Translations under genes and position numbers: made by a program
In this document: positions 7,772 to 17,321 of the stretch, piece by piece
Numbering within the stretch: position 1 is the first letter of the stretch
Layout: each line of letters opens with the position of its first letter
Assembly (NCBI RefSeq): GCF_900129565.1
Contig: NZ_FQWD01000003.1
Span: 659,015-723,014, forward strand
DNA: 64,000 bases
Reading direction: 5' to 3'
Origin: Marisediminitalea aggregata
GTDB lineage: Bacteria > Pseudomonadota > Gammaproteobacteria > Enterobacterales > Alteromonadaceae
Notes under the pieces: generated by a model
Told to the model about the DNA's origin: nothing
What the model saw: the letters and a program-made list of their open reading frames with translations, nothing else
Databases searched by the model: none

Positions 7772-8753
7772 TGTAATTCTCCACTACAACATGCTGGCGA
7801 ATTTCCCCGAACAAACTGCGTCCGGTGTGATCCGTCGCCTTTAACGTGACTACTTCACCATGCGTTAAGAAAGGGGTATTGGGCGCGCCATTCGCTATCA
7901 TTTCTTTGGCGCGTAACTCGGCAATACAGGCTTGTCCGACAGCAGGGTCTTCATTTGATACGGTACCTGACCCAATCACGGTACCTGGGTTGAGTTTGCG
8001 GGTCAGGGCAGCATGAGAGATGAGTTGATCGAAACCGAAGTGCATTTCACCACCGTGAGGTGAGCCAAACTTTTTCCCATCACGATGGATAACCATATCC
8101 AGCTGTACTTTAAAATTACGGAAATTATTACCAAGCTCATCTGGTGTCATCGCGATAGGAGCAAACGCCGTAGCGCCTTTCGCTTGCACAAAACCAAAAC
8201 CTGTTTTCATTTCACGCGGCCCCAAGGCGCGATAGCTTATGTCATTGAGCATAACAATCAGGCGTATGGCACTGGCGGCTTGCTGAGGCGTCGCGCCCAT
8301 GGGTACTGCATCAGTGATAACACCAAATTCCCCTTCAAAGTCAGCACCGTGATTAACGTCGGCAACGATAAGGTCGTCTGTAGGACCACAAAAACTGTCG
8401 CCAGCGCCCTGATACATCAGCGGGAATTTGTCGGCATCTTCAATGGGGTCCAGATGAAACGCTTTCTGCATCAAATGACCGTGATTCAAAAAACAAGAAC
8501 CATCCAGCCATTGCCAGGCACGTGGTAACGGAGCCCCCAATGTCATTGCGTCAAGGGGTTGAGAAAAAGATAGCTTGCCAGCGTTGAGTAACTGGTATCG
8601 CTCTTCCAGTGCAGCTTCACACTCTTTCCAGTTATCCAGCGCATATTGCAGCGTTGGCGCAATATCCAGAACTTTTGCCATCGCACTTAAGTCTCTGGAC
8701 ACTAAAATCAACTCCCCATCCGGACTCGTTGTTTTAATCGTTGCAAATTTCAT
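7764..8753 (-). CDS. Fumarylacetoacetate hydrolase family protein
   Basis: A 329-residue FAH-family protein. The acidic metal site FEGEFGVITD and the FAH core motif VIGSGTVSNEDP are present; an N-terminal extension domain of about 80 residues precedes the core, as in fumarylacetoacetase-like enzymes. Members act on oxo-acids from aromatic breakdown, as C-C hydrolases, decarboxylases or hydratases. MKFATIK at 8753 is the natural start; an upstream ATG would add 14 unconserved residues. It is the first gene of the six-gene catabolic operon, with the LysR regulator divergent just upstream, so the operon promoter must lie between 8754 and 8960. Confidence 0.86.
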   Translation of the reverse strand: MKFATIKTTSPDGELILVSRDLSAMAKVLDIAPTLQYALDNWKECEAALEERYQLLNAGKLSFSQPLDAMTLGAPLPRAWQWLDGSCFLNHGHLMQKAFHLDPIEDADKFPLMYQGAGDSFCGPTDDLIVADVNHGADFEGEFGVITDAVPMGATPQQAASAIRLIVMLNDISYRALGPREMKTGFGFVQAKGATAFAPIAMTPDELGNNFRNFKVQLDMVIHRDGKKFGSPHGGEMHFGFDQLISHAALTRKLNPGTVIGSGTVSNEDPAVGQACIAELRAKEMIANGAPNTPFLTHGEVVTLKATDHTGRSLFGEIRQHVVVENYNV

Positions 8754-8821
8754 AATTACTGCCTGATTGAGCATTAACACCGACAGGCTCAACACCCATT
8801 GTTAAATTTTCTTTAATAAGT

Positions 8822-8889
8822 TGATATCAGGAATGGTAATCCACTATCATAAATCCATAAAATTGAATCTATAAATCAGATATATTTAT
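8822..8889. promoter_or_regulatory. Candidate LysR operator region for the catabolic operon
   Basis: The AT-rich space between the divergent LysR and FAH genes contains two inverted repeats: TGATA (8822-8826) facing TATCA (8845-8849), and ATAAAT (8871-8876) facing ATTTAT (8884-8889) with a 7-base spacer. LysR regulators bind such interrupted dyads near divergent promoters. Which one is used cannot be told from sequence. Confidence 0.35.
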
Positions 8890-8960
8890 AAAATTGATAC
8901 CTTGATGCTCGAATTGTCAGGGGCTTTAAACTACAAAAGATCAAAAAAGAGAGTGTGATA

Positions 8961-9878
8961 ATGCGAGTTGAACAGTTGGACTTGAATTTACTGTTGGCGC
9001 TGGAAATATTACTGGAAGAGCAAAATATAACGCGTGCTTCAGAAAGATTACATTTATCTCAATCTGCTACCAGCAGTATATTGGCAAGGCTTCGTGCTTA
9101 CTTTGAGGATGATCTTCTGGTACAGGTCGGACGCACCATGCAACCTACCCCTTATGCCCTCGAGCTAGCGCAACCAGTCAGGCAGATACTCGGTATTGTG
9201 AGAGCGTCGATTACTTCAAAGCGGCAAAATGATCCCGCTTCCAGTCAACGACACTTCCGTATTATCGCTTCTGACTATATTACCCAGGTCGTATTTTGCC
9301 CGGTACTGGCTATCGTTGCGGACATGGCCCCCAACATTACGTTTGAATTCCTCACTCCTTTCAGCCATGGTGCAGATTTATTGGCCAAAGGTGCTGCGGA
9401 TCTATTCATTGCCCCCAAACCCAATATGATTGAAGGATACCCACAGGAATTTCTGATCGCCGATGAACTGGTATGTATTGGAGATGGCAATCATTACTCC
9501 GAGACAACACTAATCAGTAAAGAGGCTTTTTTCTCCGCAGGCCATGTCACAGTGGGATTTGAGCGAATCAGCAGATTCAGCATTGAAACCTGGTTTGAAG
9601 AAACGCTAGGCAATCAGCGTAGAATTGAAATCATTAACAATGACTTTAATACCTTGTGCAAGGCATTAGTCGGTTCAAGCCGTTTGGCGGTTATTCCAGG
9701 TAAATACATTGACCAGCAAAAACACTTACCGCTGAAAATACTGGAGACGCCATTTCGTCTTCCTGAGTTAAACGAATATATGACCTGGCACCCAACCCTC
9801 GACGGTGATCCTATTCATCGTTGGTTGCGTCAACTGATCACTACTACGGTCAATGCTGCACGCTGCAGCGAGGGCTAA
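8961..9878 (+). CDS. LysR-family regulator, NahR/NodD-like
   Basis: A 305-residue LysR-type regulator. The N-terminal winged helix begins VEQLDLNLLLALEILLEEQNIT and continues into TRASERLHLSQSATSSILARLR, the pattern of the NodD/NahR/LinR branch (DLNLL plus ALxLLxExxxTRA), whose members often respond to aromatic compounds. Residues ~90-300 form the substrate-binding domain. ATG 8961 follows AGAGAG and is preferred to GTG 8955. Being divergent from the ring-cleavage operon it is the obvious activator of that operon. A hexanucleotide repeat starts 7 bases after its stop. Confidence 0.87.
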   Translation: MRVEQLDLNLLLALEILLEEQNITRASERLHLSQSATSSILARLRAYFEDDLLVQVGRTMQPTPYALELAQPVRQILGIVRASITSKRQNDPASSQRHFRIIASDYITQVVFCPVLAIVADMAPNITFEFLTPFSHGADLLAKGAADLFIAPKPNMIEGYPQEFLIADELVCIGDGNHYSETTLISKEAFFSAGHVTVGFERISRFSIETWFEETLGNQRRIEIINNDFNTLCKALVGSSRLAVIPGKYIDQQKHLPLKILETPFRLPELNEYMTWHPTLDGDPIHRWLRQLITTTVNAARCSEG

Positions 9879-9884
9879 GTAAGC

Positions 9885-9937
9885 GTAAGGGTAAGGGTAA
9901 GGGTAAGGGTAAGGGTAAGGGTAAGGGTAAGGGTAAG
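9885..9937. repeat. Telomere-like hexanucleotide tandem repeat (GTAAGG)n
   Basis: Eight perfect copies of GTAAGG (9885-9932) and a partial ninth, flanked on both sides by degenerate copies (TAAGTAAGC before, TAAGTGAGC after). The tract lies between the LysR stop codon and the terminator of the converging ABC operon and is not in any gene. Such short repeats are prone to slippage; a 6-bp unit would not shift a reading frame. Confidence 0.95.
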
Positions 9938-9950
9938 TGAGCGTAGCTAT

Positions 9951-9976
9951 AAAAAAGGGAGCAACATGCTCCCTTT
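9951..9976 (-). terminator. Rho-independent terminator of the ABC exporter operon
   Basis: Read on the minus strand, a 10-bp stem (AAAGGGAGCA / TGCTCCCTTT) with a 3-base loop is followed by a T run, 8 bases after the permease stop codon. Read on the plus strand it has no T tract, so it mainly serves the minus-strand operon. Confidence 0.8.
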
Positions 9977-9983
9977 CATTCTA

Positions 9984-12503
9984 TTACACCATTTTTCGCA
10001 GCAGCTGACCCGTGTTGAGTGCCAGCAACCGGTAACAGCCCACGGCCCCGAGTACACCGACTACCAAAGCACCAACAGCCGGTGCAATGGCCCAGTATTC
10101 CCAGTGTATGGACGCTTCCATATCAAACACCCGGCTTTGCAACATAAACAAGCTGAACTCATTGGCCATGGCGGCCATTAAACCAGCTACGGTGCCGATG
10201 ATCAGAAACTCGTTGATCACACTAAAACGAATGAGCGTTCCCTTCGCTCCCAGCGTTCGCAGAATGGCAAGCTCCTGTTGACGCTCGTCCATACTGGCCT
10301 GCACCTGGGCAAACAGCACTAATGAACCTGCCACCAGTACCAACACCAATATAAACTCCACCGCCAGTGAAACCTGGTCGATGATCTCGCGTACCTGATT
10401 AATCCGGGCGTCTACGTCAAACAAGGTTACCGAGGCAAATGGTTGCATCAGTGAGGTGATCTCAGCCTTGCGATCGCCGTCCAAATGAAAACTGGTGATG
10501 TAAGTTGCACTGAACTCCTGCATGGCCGCAGGGTGAATGACAAAGAAGAAATTCGGTTGCATGGTTTGCCAGTTCACTTCGCGAATACTGGTTACTTTGG
10601 TCACCACAATCTCGCTTCCCACATTGAATGTGAGTGTGTCACCCAAAGCAATTTTTAACCGCTCCGCAACGCCTTGTTCCACCGAAACAGGATACAGAGG
10701 CGACTCCCCTTCTGGTGTCCAGTTGGCATGCCAACTGCCCTGCACCACTTTGTTTTCGTGCTGTAGTACATCGCTCCAGGTTAAATTGGCCTCGCGCCCT
10801 AAACCTCGACGACCCTCAGTCGCTTCCGGGTCATCTTCCTTAGTGACTTCGGTATTCACACGCTCGTCGTTCACCGCCACAAAACGGCCTCGAATGACCG
10901 GGTAAAACGACTCAATATTCACGCCGTTGTCAGCAAAGTGCTGTTCTAACGCAGGCTTTTGTTGCTCGGTGATATTGATTAAGAAATAGTTGGGGGTATT
11001 TTCCGGCAACTGCGCGCGCCACTGCGCAACCATGTCGTTGCGCATTACCAACACCACCAGCAGCAGCATAATCGTAATTGAAAAGCTGATTAACTGAACG
11101 CTGTTGTCCATGGCGCGGCGGCGAATACGTGCCCAGGCGAGTTGCCAGGATCCCATGCTACCGGAACCTAACTTACGACCAACGGCAATAAGCCCCAGCG
11201 TGACTAAAACAAGTGCACCAACGAGTAACACGCCTGAACCAAACAAAATTGCGCTGATTTCCAGGTTCCGGCTATACACCCACATCAGTAAGAAAATCGC
11301 GCCACCTGACACACCAAACTGCAAGCCTTTTGAACTCATGCTCGCGCCCATATCCCGGCGTAACACACGCAGTGGCGGCACCGAGAACAGACGTAAAAGC
11401 GGATAAAGTGAGAACAGTACCGCGCAAATCGTACCGGTTAGTACGGCGATAAATACAGGGCGCCAATGCCAGACATCCAGTGACACATCAACCTGACCAG
11501 CAAGCGCAGTCACCACCAGTTGCTGGATTATTACACCTGCGATAATACCGATGACGATGCCCAGAACAGTGATGAACATCACCTGCAAAATATACACTCT
11601 GCGAATGAGTTGTTTGCTTGCTCCCAGGGTTTTAAAAATAGCAACCGGGTCAAAATGACGCTGACTGTAACGCTGTGCAGCCACCGCAATCGCCACCGCC
11701 GCTAATACAATCGCCAGCAAACTGGCTAACAAAAAGTATCGCTCCGCGCGGGCAATAGAGCGGCCAATAGCCGACTCGTCGTCACCTACCGTTTGCCAGC
11801 GATGCAGCTCATCATCTAATTGTGGGCGGAGCCAGTCATAGTAGCTGTCGATCACCGAGGTATCTCCGGCAAAATAAGCCTTATACACCACGCGGCTTCC
11901 CGGACCGGTAATGTTGGTTTTCTCCATGTCTTCCAGCGCAATTAACGCCATAGGGTCAGTGTTGAACACGCTGAATCCCTGATCCGGGATTTCGCTAAGC
12001 ACGCGGGCGACGGTAAATTCGCTGTCACCCACATAAACCGTGCTGCCCAGCTTGACATCAAGCAATTGAAAAAGACGGGAATCGATCCAGATTTCACCCG
12101 GAGACGGTCGCTGCTGGGTGATCGATGGTGTGCCGAATGGTTCATTGGCGACTTTGATATCACCTTTAAGTGGATAGCCCTGGCCCACCGCGCGCAAATC
12201 CACCAGCGACATCTGCTGTTCGCCAAATGCCATGGAGCGCGTGCTAATTTGTTCGGCGGTTTCAATGCCCATACTATTAGCTTCAGTCAGCCATTCTGTC
12301 GATATGGGGTCGGCAGCCCTCAGCTGACTATCAGCAGCAATGAATTGTGATGAACGCTCTACCAGTGCACCTTGCAATCGCTCACTGAATAACGACAACG
12401 ACAGTACAGCAGCAACAGAAAGAATAATGGCGAACAGGATGATCGTCAGTTCGCCGCGTCTGGCTTCGTGCTTAAATAGCCGCCAAGCAAGATTTGTCAC
12501 CAT
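9984..12503 (-). CDS. ybbP: ABC transporter permease, YbbP-like
   Basis: An 839-residue FtsX/MacB-type permease with duplicated halves. A TM helix near residues 20-40 is followed by a large periplasmic domain (about residues 45-250), three helices (about 255-370), a middle helix pair, a second periplasmic domain and three C-terminal helices. The layout and length match E. coli YbbP, the partner of YbbA. The start overlaps the ATPase stop by one base (TAATG), showing coupling. These exporters act on lipids, lipoproteins or cell-wall related compounds rather than small ions, but the YbbAP substrate is unknown. Next to tesA, as in E. coli. Confidence 0.88.
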   Translation of the reverse strand: MVTNLAWRLFKHEARRGELTIILFAIILSVAAVLSLSLFSERLQGALVERSSQFIAADSQLRAADPISTEWLTEANSMGIETAEQISTRSMAFGEQQMSLVDLRAVGQGYPLKGDIKVANEPFGTPSITQQRPSPGEIWIDSRLFQLLDVKLGSTVYVGDSEFTVARVLSEIPDQGFSVFNTDPMALIALEDMEKTNITGPGSRVVYKAYFAGDTSVIDSYYDWLRPQLDDELHRWQTVGDDESAIGRSIARAERYFLLASLLAIVLAAVAIAVAAQRYSQRHFDPVAIFKTLGASKQLIRRVYILQVMFITVLGIVIGIIAGVIIQQLVVTALAGQVDVSLDVWHWRPVFIAVLTGTICAVLFSLYPLLRLFSVPPLRVLRRDMGASMSSKGLQFGVSGGAIFLLMWVYSRNLEISAILFGSGVLLVGALVLVTLGLIAVGRKLGSGSMGSWQLAWARIRRRAMDNSVQLISFSITIMLLLVVLVMRNDMVAQWRAQLPENTPNYFLINITEQQKPALEQHFADNGVNIESFYPVIRGRFVAVNDERVNTEVTKEDDPEATEGRRGLGREANLTWSDVLQHENKVVQGSWHANWTPEGESPLYPVSVEQGVAERLKIALGDTLTFNVGSEIVVTKVTSIREVNWQTMQPNFFFVIHPAAMQEFSATYITSFHLDGDRKAEITSLMQPFASVTLFDVDARINQVREIIDQVSLAVEFILVLVLVAGSLVLFAQVQASMDERQQELAILRTLGAKGTLIRFSVINEFLIIGTVAGLMAAMANEFSLFMLQSRVFDMEASIHWEYWAIAPAVGALVVGVLGAVGCYRLLALNTGQLLRKMV

Positions 12504-13219
12504 TACCGGCTCCCTTCACCTGCAGAAGCCAGGAACGGCTTAACATTACTTTGTGAGGTAATTTCGATGAGCTCACCCGCCTGCATCCGCAACTGTCTGT
12601 CACACTTTGTCGCCAGCGTATTGTCGTGGGTCACTAATACCAATGTGGTCCCCACTTCACGGTTTAGCTCGAATAACAAATCTTCAATTTTTTCACTGTT
12701 GGCGGCATCCAGGTTACCGGTCGGTTCATCGGCAAACAGAATCTTTGGCTGACCAATGAAGGCACGGGCAATTGCGACACGTTGCTGCTCGCCACCCGAC
12801 AACTGATTTGGATAATGGTGCGCGCGGTGACTTAACCCCACCTGTTCAAGAATATCCTGAGCGCGTTTTTTAGGATCAGGTAACCCGGCGATTTCCGCGG
12901 GCAGCATCACGTTTTCAATGGCAGTCAAACTCTGCACCAACATAAAGCTCTGGAATATAAAACCCACCTTGGCGCCACGGAGTTGTGCACGCTGCTCTTC
13001 ATCCATAGTGTGAAGCGGCGCGTCATCCAGGAATATCTCACCGGCACTGACTTCGTCGAGCCCGGCCAGCAGACTCAGTAAGGTGGATTTACCGGAACCC
13101 GACGCCCCTACAATGGCAATCGACTCGCCCGGCTTGACTTGAAATGAAATTGGCTGAAGGATCTGTAGCGAACCTTCACTCGTAGTCACTATCTTAGTAA
13201 TGTTTTTAGTTTCAATCAT
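12503..13219 (-). CDS. ybbA: ABC transporter ATP-binding protein, YbbA-like
   Basis: A 238-residue ATPase of the LolD/MacB group. Walker A GASGSGKSTLL, Q-loop region FIFQSFMLV, signature LSGGEQQRVAIARA, Walker B ILFADEPTGNLD and the H-loop LVTHD are all intact. It is first gene of the operon with the YbbP-like permease and divergent from tesA with only 18 bases between the starts, so their promoters overlap the genes or lie within each other's 5' ends. Confidence 0.92.
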   Translation of the reverse strand: MIETKNITKIVTTSEGSLQILQPISFQVKPGESIAIVGASGSGKSTLLSLLAGLDEVSAGEIFLDDAPLHTMDEEQRAQLRGAKVGFIFQSFMLVQSLTAIENVMLPAEIAGLPDPKKRAQDILEQVGLSHRAHHYPNQLSGGEQQRVAIARAFIGQPKILFADEPTGNLDAANSEKIEDLLFELNREVGTTLVLVTHDNTLATKCDRQLRMQAGELIEITSQSNVKPFLASAGEGSR

Positions 13220-13237
13220 ACAGGAGTAATCGTTGTC

Positions 13238-13936
13238 GTGTTTCGAAATGCTCTCAATAGCCTGATCACGTCGTGCAAACAGGTAAGTAAGCTCGTACTA
13301 GTAATACCACTGTTGATGTATTCAGATCACCTGTTAGCGGCAGATGACCGCTCAACCGACGCTTCTGTCGGACAAACAGCAGAAATTAAATTGTTGATCC
13401 TAGGTGATAGCCTAAGTGCCGGGTATGGGTTATTGCAAGCACAAAGCTGGGTTAGTTTGTTACAAAATATCTGGCTGGACGAGAACCGCAAGGTCGAAGT
13501 GATAAATGCTGCGATTAGTGGCGAAACATCTGATGGCGGACTGGCGAGGCTTCCCCGGTTACTGGACCAACATGCCCCCACCCACGTACTTATTGAGTTA
13601 GGTGGTAATGACGGCCTGCAGGGACATAACGTCACCAAGCTTCAGGAAAACCTGTCAAAAATGATAGAACTGGTCAAAGCTGAGGGTGCCGAGGTGTATT
13701 TGCAGGATATGGAAATCCCCACCAATTACGGCCGTCGCTACAATCAGTTATTCGGTAACTCTTTTGACACGGTAGCGGCCCAACAGAATGTAACGCTGGT
13801 GCCTTTTTTCATGCAGGACATTGCCTTGAATGATGAGTTAATGCAGCGTGACGGTATTCACCCCAATGAGAAAGGACAACCCCTCATTGCGGAATTTATG
13901 CATGGTCAGTTAACTCCGCTGCTGTTTTCAAATTAG
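13238..13936 (+). CDS. tesA: Arylesterase/acyl-CoA thioesterase I, GDSL family
   Basis: A 232-residue SGNH hydrolase: block I GDSLSAGYG with the nucleophile Ser, block III GGNDG, and block V DGIHPN with the Asp and His. An N-terminal signal sequence (hydrophobic LVLVIPLLMY, cleavage near LLAAD) sends it to the periplasm, as in E. coli TesA, which hydrolyses thioesters, aryl esters and lysophospholipids. The start is a GTG at 13238 with AGGAG upstream. The tesA/ybbA/ybbP arrangement is conserved, suggesting a shared lipid-related role. Confidence 0.9.
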   Translation: MFRNALNSLITSCKQVSKLVLVIPLLMYSDHLLAADDRSTDASVGQTAEIKLLILGDSLSAGYGLLQAQSWVSLLQNIWLDENRKVEVINAAISGETSDGGLARLPRLLDQHAPTHVLIELGGNDGLQGHNVTKLQENLSKMIELVKAEGAEVYLQDMEIPTNYGRRYNQLFGNSFDTVAAQQNVTLVPFFMQDIALNDELMQRDGIHPNEKGQPLIAEFMHGQLTPLLFSN

Positions 13937-14021
13937 TAATAAAGCAAAACAGCAGAGTGTGAATTACAGTAAAGTGCACTATAATGATTAAACTTTAACC
14001 ATCCAGAATATTGGGGTTCCT

Positions 14022-14210
14022 ATGGAAATCAGTCAGTCTTCCACAGCTCAGACCTATGCTCAGCCTGCACCGGTTAGAAACGAACAACCCGCTCCACCTG
14101 AGCCTCAGCGCCAGGCTTCATTAGAATCCAGCAGAGAACCTGCTCCGGTGCCGGAATCCAAACCCGCGCCAAGTGGCAACGTAGGGCAAAATATTGATAC
14201 GTACGCCTAA
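14022..14210 (+). CDS. Small Pro/Gln-rich protein of unknown function
   Basis: A 62-residue ORF, rich in Pro, Ala, Glu, Gln and Ser (low complexity, probably disordered), ending GQNIDTYA. GGGG lies 7 bases before the ATG. It begins 85 bases after tesA and ends 6 bases before the convergent c-di-GMP gene. No signal peptide, membrane segment or known motif. I think it is a real gene because of the start context and the non-random C-terminus, but no function can be given. Confidence 0.55.
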   Translation: MEISQSSTAQTYAQPAPVRNEQPAPPEPQRQASLESSREPAPVPESKPAPSGNVGQNIDTYA

Positions 14211-14215
14211 ACTGA

Positions 14216-17098
14216 CTATACGCGGCTGAGTTGCAGGAAGGTTTTATCGAACTGACTTACCGGTATGGGTTTGCTGTAGTAGTATCCTTGTGCACGGGCG
14301 CATCCCAGCCGCTGTAAATGCATTTCTTGCTCTGGCGTTTCCACCCCTTCTGCAATGACTCTTAACCCGAAGTTTGCCGCCAAGTCGATGACAGACTTAA
14401 CCACGCCCCCCTGATCATCAGCCCCCAGTTTTCCGGTGAACTCACGGTCTATTTTCAATTTATCTACCGGTAGCTTGTCTAAATAAGCCAGCGACGAATA
14501 CCCCGTCCCAAAGTCATCGATTGCGACCGAGAATCCGGTTTCCCGTAACGTATTCAGAATATTGCTGGCCGATTGAAAATTCTCAATAATGGCACTTTCC
14601 ACAATTTCCAGCTCAATGCGCTTCGCGTCAACGTTGTGATGCCTCGCCGTATTATGCATAGCATCGACAAGTTCGAAGTCTGATAAATCCAGGGCCGACA
14701 CGTTGAACGATAAAAACAAGTCGTGTCCATGGGCCTGCCAGCGTTCCACAATGGAGAAGACTTCCTTAACCAGCCATTGGGTGACAAAACGAATCGACCG
14801 GGTCTGTTCTGCGATATGAATAAAGTCAGCAGGTGTTAAGAAGCCTTTCACCGGATGATTCCAACGCAGCAGCGCTTCGGCCCCCACCACACATTGATTA
14901 ACAATGTCGAACTGAGGCTGTAAATACAGCTCCAGTTCGCCTCCGGCCACAGCGCGTTTGAGTTCAGCCGCAATGGTTAACCGGTTGTTCGCTTCAACCA
15001 GAATATCCTGCGTATAGAAGGCGAAGTTTGCCCCACCGGTTTTCTTCGAACGATACATAGCAGCATCGGCCCGAACTAACAGGTCATCGGCGTTATTGGC
15101 GTCTTGTGGGAAACGCGCGATGCCAATAGACACCCCAACGTTGACTTCGTGGTCGCCCGACAAATAAAACGGCTTATTAAGTTCCTGGGTTAAGTTACTG
15201 GCCAGCGTAACCAATTCAGACTGATGATGATATTCCTCAATTAACAAAACAAACTCGTCGCCGCCCATTCTGGCCAGAATATCGGACTTTCTTAATCTGG
15301 ATGCGAGACGTTCTGTCACTTTTGACAACAGTTCGTCACCCGCAATATGCCCCAAAGAGTCATTTACCACTTTGAATCTGTCCAAATCCAGAAATAACAA
15401 CGCACAGCTGGCTTCGTGTCGTTCTGCCCGGCAAACGGCGTGATGTAAATGCAATTTAAACTGCACGCGATTAGGTAGCCCGGTCAGTGAGTCGTAGTGG
15501 GCGAGTCGCTCCAGCTTTTCTTCAGATTGCTTGATTTGTGTAATATCAGAGAACACGGCAACGTAATAGTTAACGTCATTTTGCTCTCCCCGTACAACGG
15601 AAATGCTCAATAGCTCAGGAAAAACCGTGCCGCTTTTTCGTTTATTCCAAATCTCACCACGCCAGAATCCGTCGGCATCTAATGCCTGAAACATCTTTTT
15701 GAAGAAAGACGGCGGATGAATACCCGAAGCCAACACGCTAGGTTTCTGGCCAATGATTTCTGCTTCGCTATAACCGGTGATAACGGAAAAAGCGGGGTTA
15801 ACTGACACTATGTGTTGTTCGGCATCCGTCACTATGATGCCCTCAAGACTGTGATTAAATACGTGTTGGCTCAATTCCCAACGCGCCTGATATTCAAGTG
15901 TTTCGGTGATATCAATAATCAAAGTGAATAAGAATGGTCTTTCGGCAATGTCCACTGGCGTTGAAAACGCCTCTACGTTTTTAATGGAACCGTCAGCGAG
16001 TTGATGCTTGCGAACAAACCGACTGGAGGCGCGCATGAAGGCTTGCTGAATATTGTCTTTAACCGTGTCATCGTTTGACTGGTCAATTTGCTGCATGCGC
16101 ATGCTAACCAGCTGGGACACGTCATAGCCATAAAATTTACCGGCGGCTTCATTGGCATCAACAATATTGCCTTGTTCATCCAGAATTAGCATCACCACAG
16201 CATGTGACGAGAAAAACTGGCGAAATTTTTCTTCCGAGCGACGCAAGGCCTGGAAAGACTTGCGAAGCAACGCCCTGTTGTTTTCTCGCAGTTGCGCAAC
16301 GTAAATGGCAATAGCGGTACACAGCAAAGCGATAAACCAGGAGACCGGATGAAAATGGGTTTCTGTCCAGCCTGTTGCTGGTTCCGCCTCTAATTGCCAC
16401 TGACCATAGGGTAATTTAACAGGTAATGTCACCGGACGTTCGAGTTCTGTGGACACGTTTTTTTCGAAGATCCGGATCACGCTACCCTGGTCTGTTGTTT
16501 TTTTCAGGACCAGGTTTAAACCGTGCTCTTCAGTCAGGCCGGCACGCACAATGACACTGTCATAGTCGAGCACCACTGAAATGACTCCCCATGTCTCATC
16601 GCCCACAAATACTGGTAAACGCGCAATGAGCCCGACACCTCCCTGAACCAGGTTTACCGGCCCATCGAGGATGGTTTTCCTTACCGAAATGGCTTTGAAG
16701 ACAGAATCACGCTGTGCAGGGATATCTCGATAATCAATACCTCTGGCCTTTTCGTTGCCTTCTATCGGGTAGATCATCTGAACAACAAAATCTTTTGCTC
16801 CACCAATATTGATGATGCTATTGCGCTGGGCCAGCAAACCGCCCACAAATTGAGAAAATTCGTCCTGCTCCAGTTCCGGGTTTAGCGACACGTACGCAGA
16901 TACACCACGCATCAGCTCTATGTTGGTATAGAGTTCGAATTCAAGATTCGCGCGCAGAGAAGCAAGTCGTTGAGTAACGTCGTTAATTTGCTGTTCACGC
17001 TCCCATTTGGATGCCAGAAAATCCGCAACCAGCGTTAACGCAACAGCCAGTAACACAATGACGCCAAAAATACGCAGTGGAAACGTCTTAACAGTCAT
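14216..17098 (-). CDS. Membrane c-di-GMP enzyme: CHASE-PAS-PAS-GGDEF-EAL
   Basis: A 960-residue signalling protein. A TM helix (~10-28), a CHASE-type periplasmic sensor (~40-245), a second TM (~250-270), two PAS domains (~290-405 and ~410-530), a GGDEF domain and an EAL domain follow in order. The cyclase site is intact (ARMGGDEFVLL near residue 610) with the inhibitory RxxD site (RKSD) five residues before it. The phosphodiesterase motifs are intact too (EALLRW near 740, DDFGTGYSSL, VIAEGVET), so both activities are possible. It should read an external ligand and set c-di-GMP level, affecting attachment or motility. Ligand unknown. Confidence 0.93.
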   Translation of the reverse strand: MTVKTFPLRIFGVIVLLAVALTLVADFLASKWEREQQINDVTQRLASLRANLEFELYTNIELMRGVSAYVSLNPELEQDEFSQFVGGLLAQRNSIINIGGAKDFVVQMIYPIEGNEKARGIDYRDIPAQRDSVFKAISVRKTILDGPVNLVQGGVGLIARLPVFVGDETWGVISVVLDYDSVIVRAGLTEEHGLNLVLKKTTDQGSVIRIFEKNVSTELERPVTLPVKLPYGQWQLEAEPATGWTETHFHPVSWFIALLCTAIAIYVAQLRENNRALLRKSFQALRRSEEKFRQFFSSHAVVMLILDEQGNIVDANEAAGKFYGYDVSQLVSMRMQQIDQSNDDTVKDNIQQAFMRASSRFVRKHQLADGSIKNVEAFSTPVDIAERPFLFTLIIDITETLEYQARWELSQHVFNHSLEGIIVTDAEQHIVSVNPAFSVITGYSEAEIIGQKPSVLASGIHPPSFFKKMFQALDADGFWRGEIWNKRKSGTVFPELLSISVVRGEQNDVNYYVAVFSDITQIKQSEEKLERLAHYDSLTGLPNRVQFKLHLHHAVCRAERHEASCALLFLDLDRFKVVNDSLGHIAGDELLSKVTERLASRLRKSDILARMGGDEFVLLIEEYHHQSELVTLASNLTQELNKPFYLSGDHEVNVGVSIGIARFPQDANNADDLLVRADAAMYRSKKTGGANFAFYTQDILVEANNRLTIAAELKRAVAGGELELYLQPQFDIVNQCVVGAEALLRWNHPVKGFLTPADFIHIAEQTRSIRFVTQWLVKEVFSIVERWQAHGHDLFLSFNVSALDLSDFELVDAMHNTARHHNVDAKRIELEIVESAIIENFQSASNILNTLRETGFSVAIDDFGTGYSSLAYLDKLPVDKLKIDREFTGKLGADDQGGVVKSVIDLAANFGLRVIAEGVETPEQEMHLQRLGCARAQGYYYSKPIPVSQFDKTFLQLSRV

Positions 17099-17321
17099 TG
17101 AGTTTTATACAACTTTGTCGCCCAATAGCGAACGGTTGTCTTGCACTTACAATCCCTCCTCATGGATTGACTACGACCTAAGTATCAACCACAACCGTGA
17201 TTATTCAACTGTATTATAGCAATTCGTCACTATTTTAGTTCAGCCTGATGTAATGTAGTTGATGTATTTATGAAGAACAATATGAAATTTTATACTTTTT
17301 AAAGCGTTAGCGTAGATAAAT

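Noticed and set aside
8085..8528. Open frame of 147 codons on the plus strand
   Set aside because: Antisense to the FAH-family gene, no start signal, composition typical of a reversed coding strand.
9885..9937. CRISPR-like array
   Set aside because: The unit is 6 bp with no spacers and no cas genes; it is a simple tandem repeat.
17099..17321. Small gene between the c-di-GMP protein and the amidohydrolase terminator
   Set aside because: Only short frames without ribosome sites, overlapping the expected promoter of the c-di-GMP gene.
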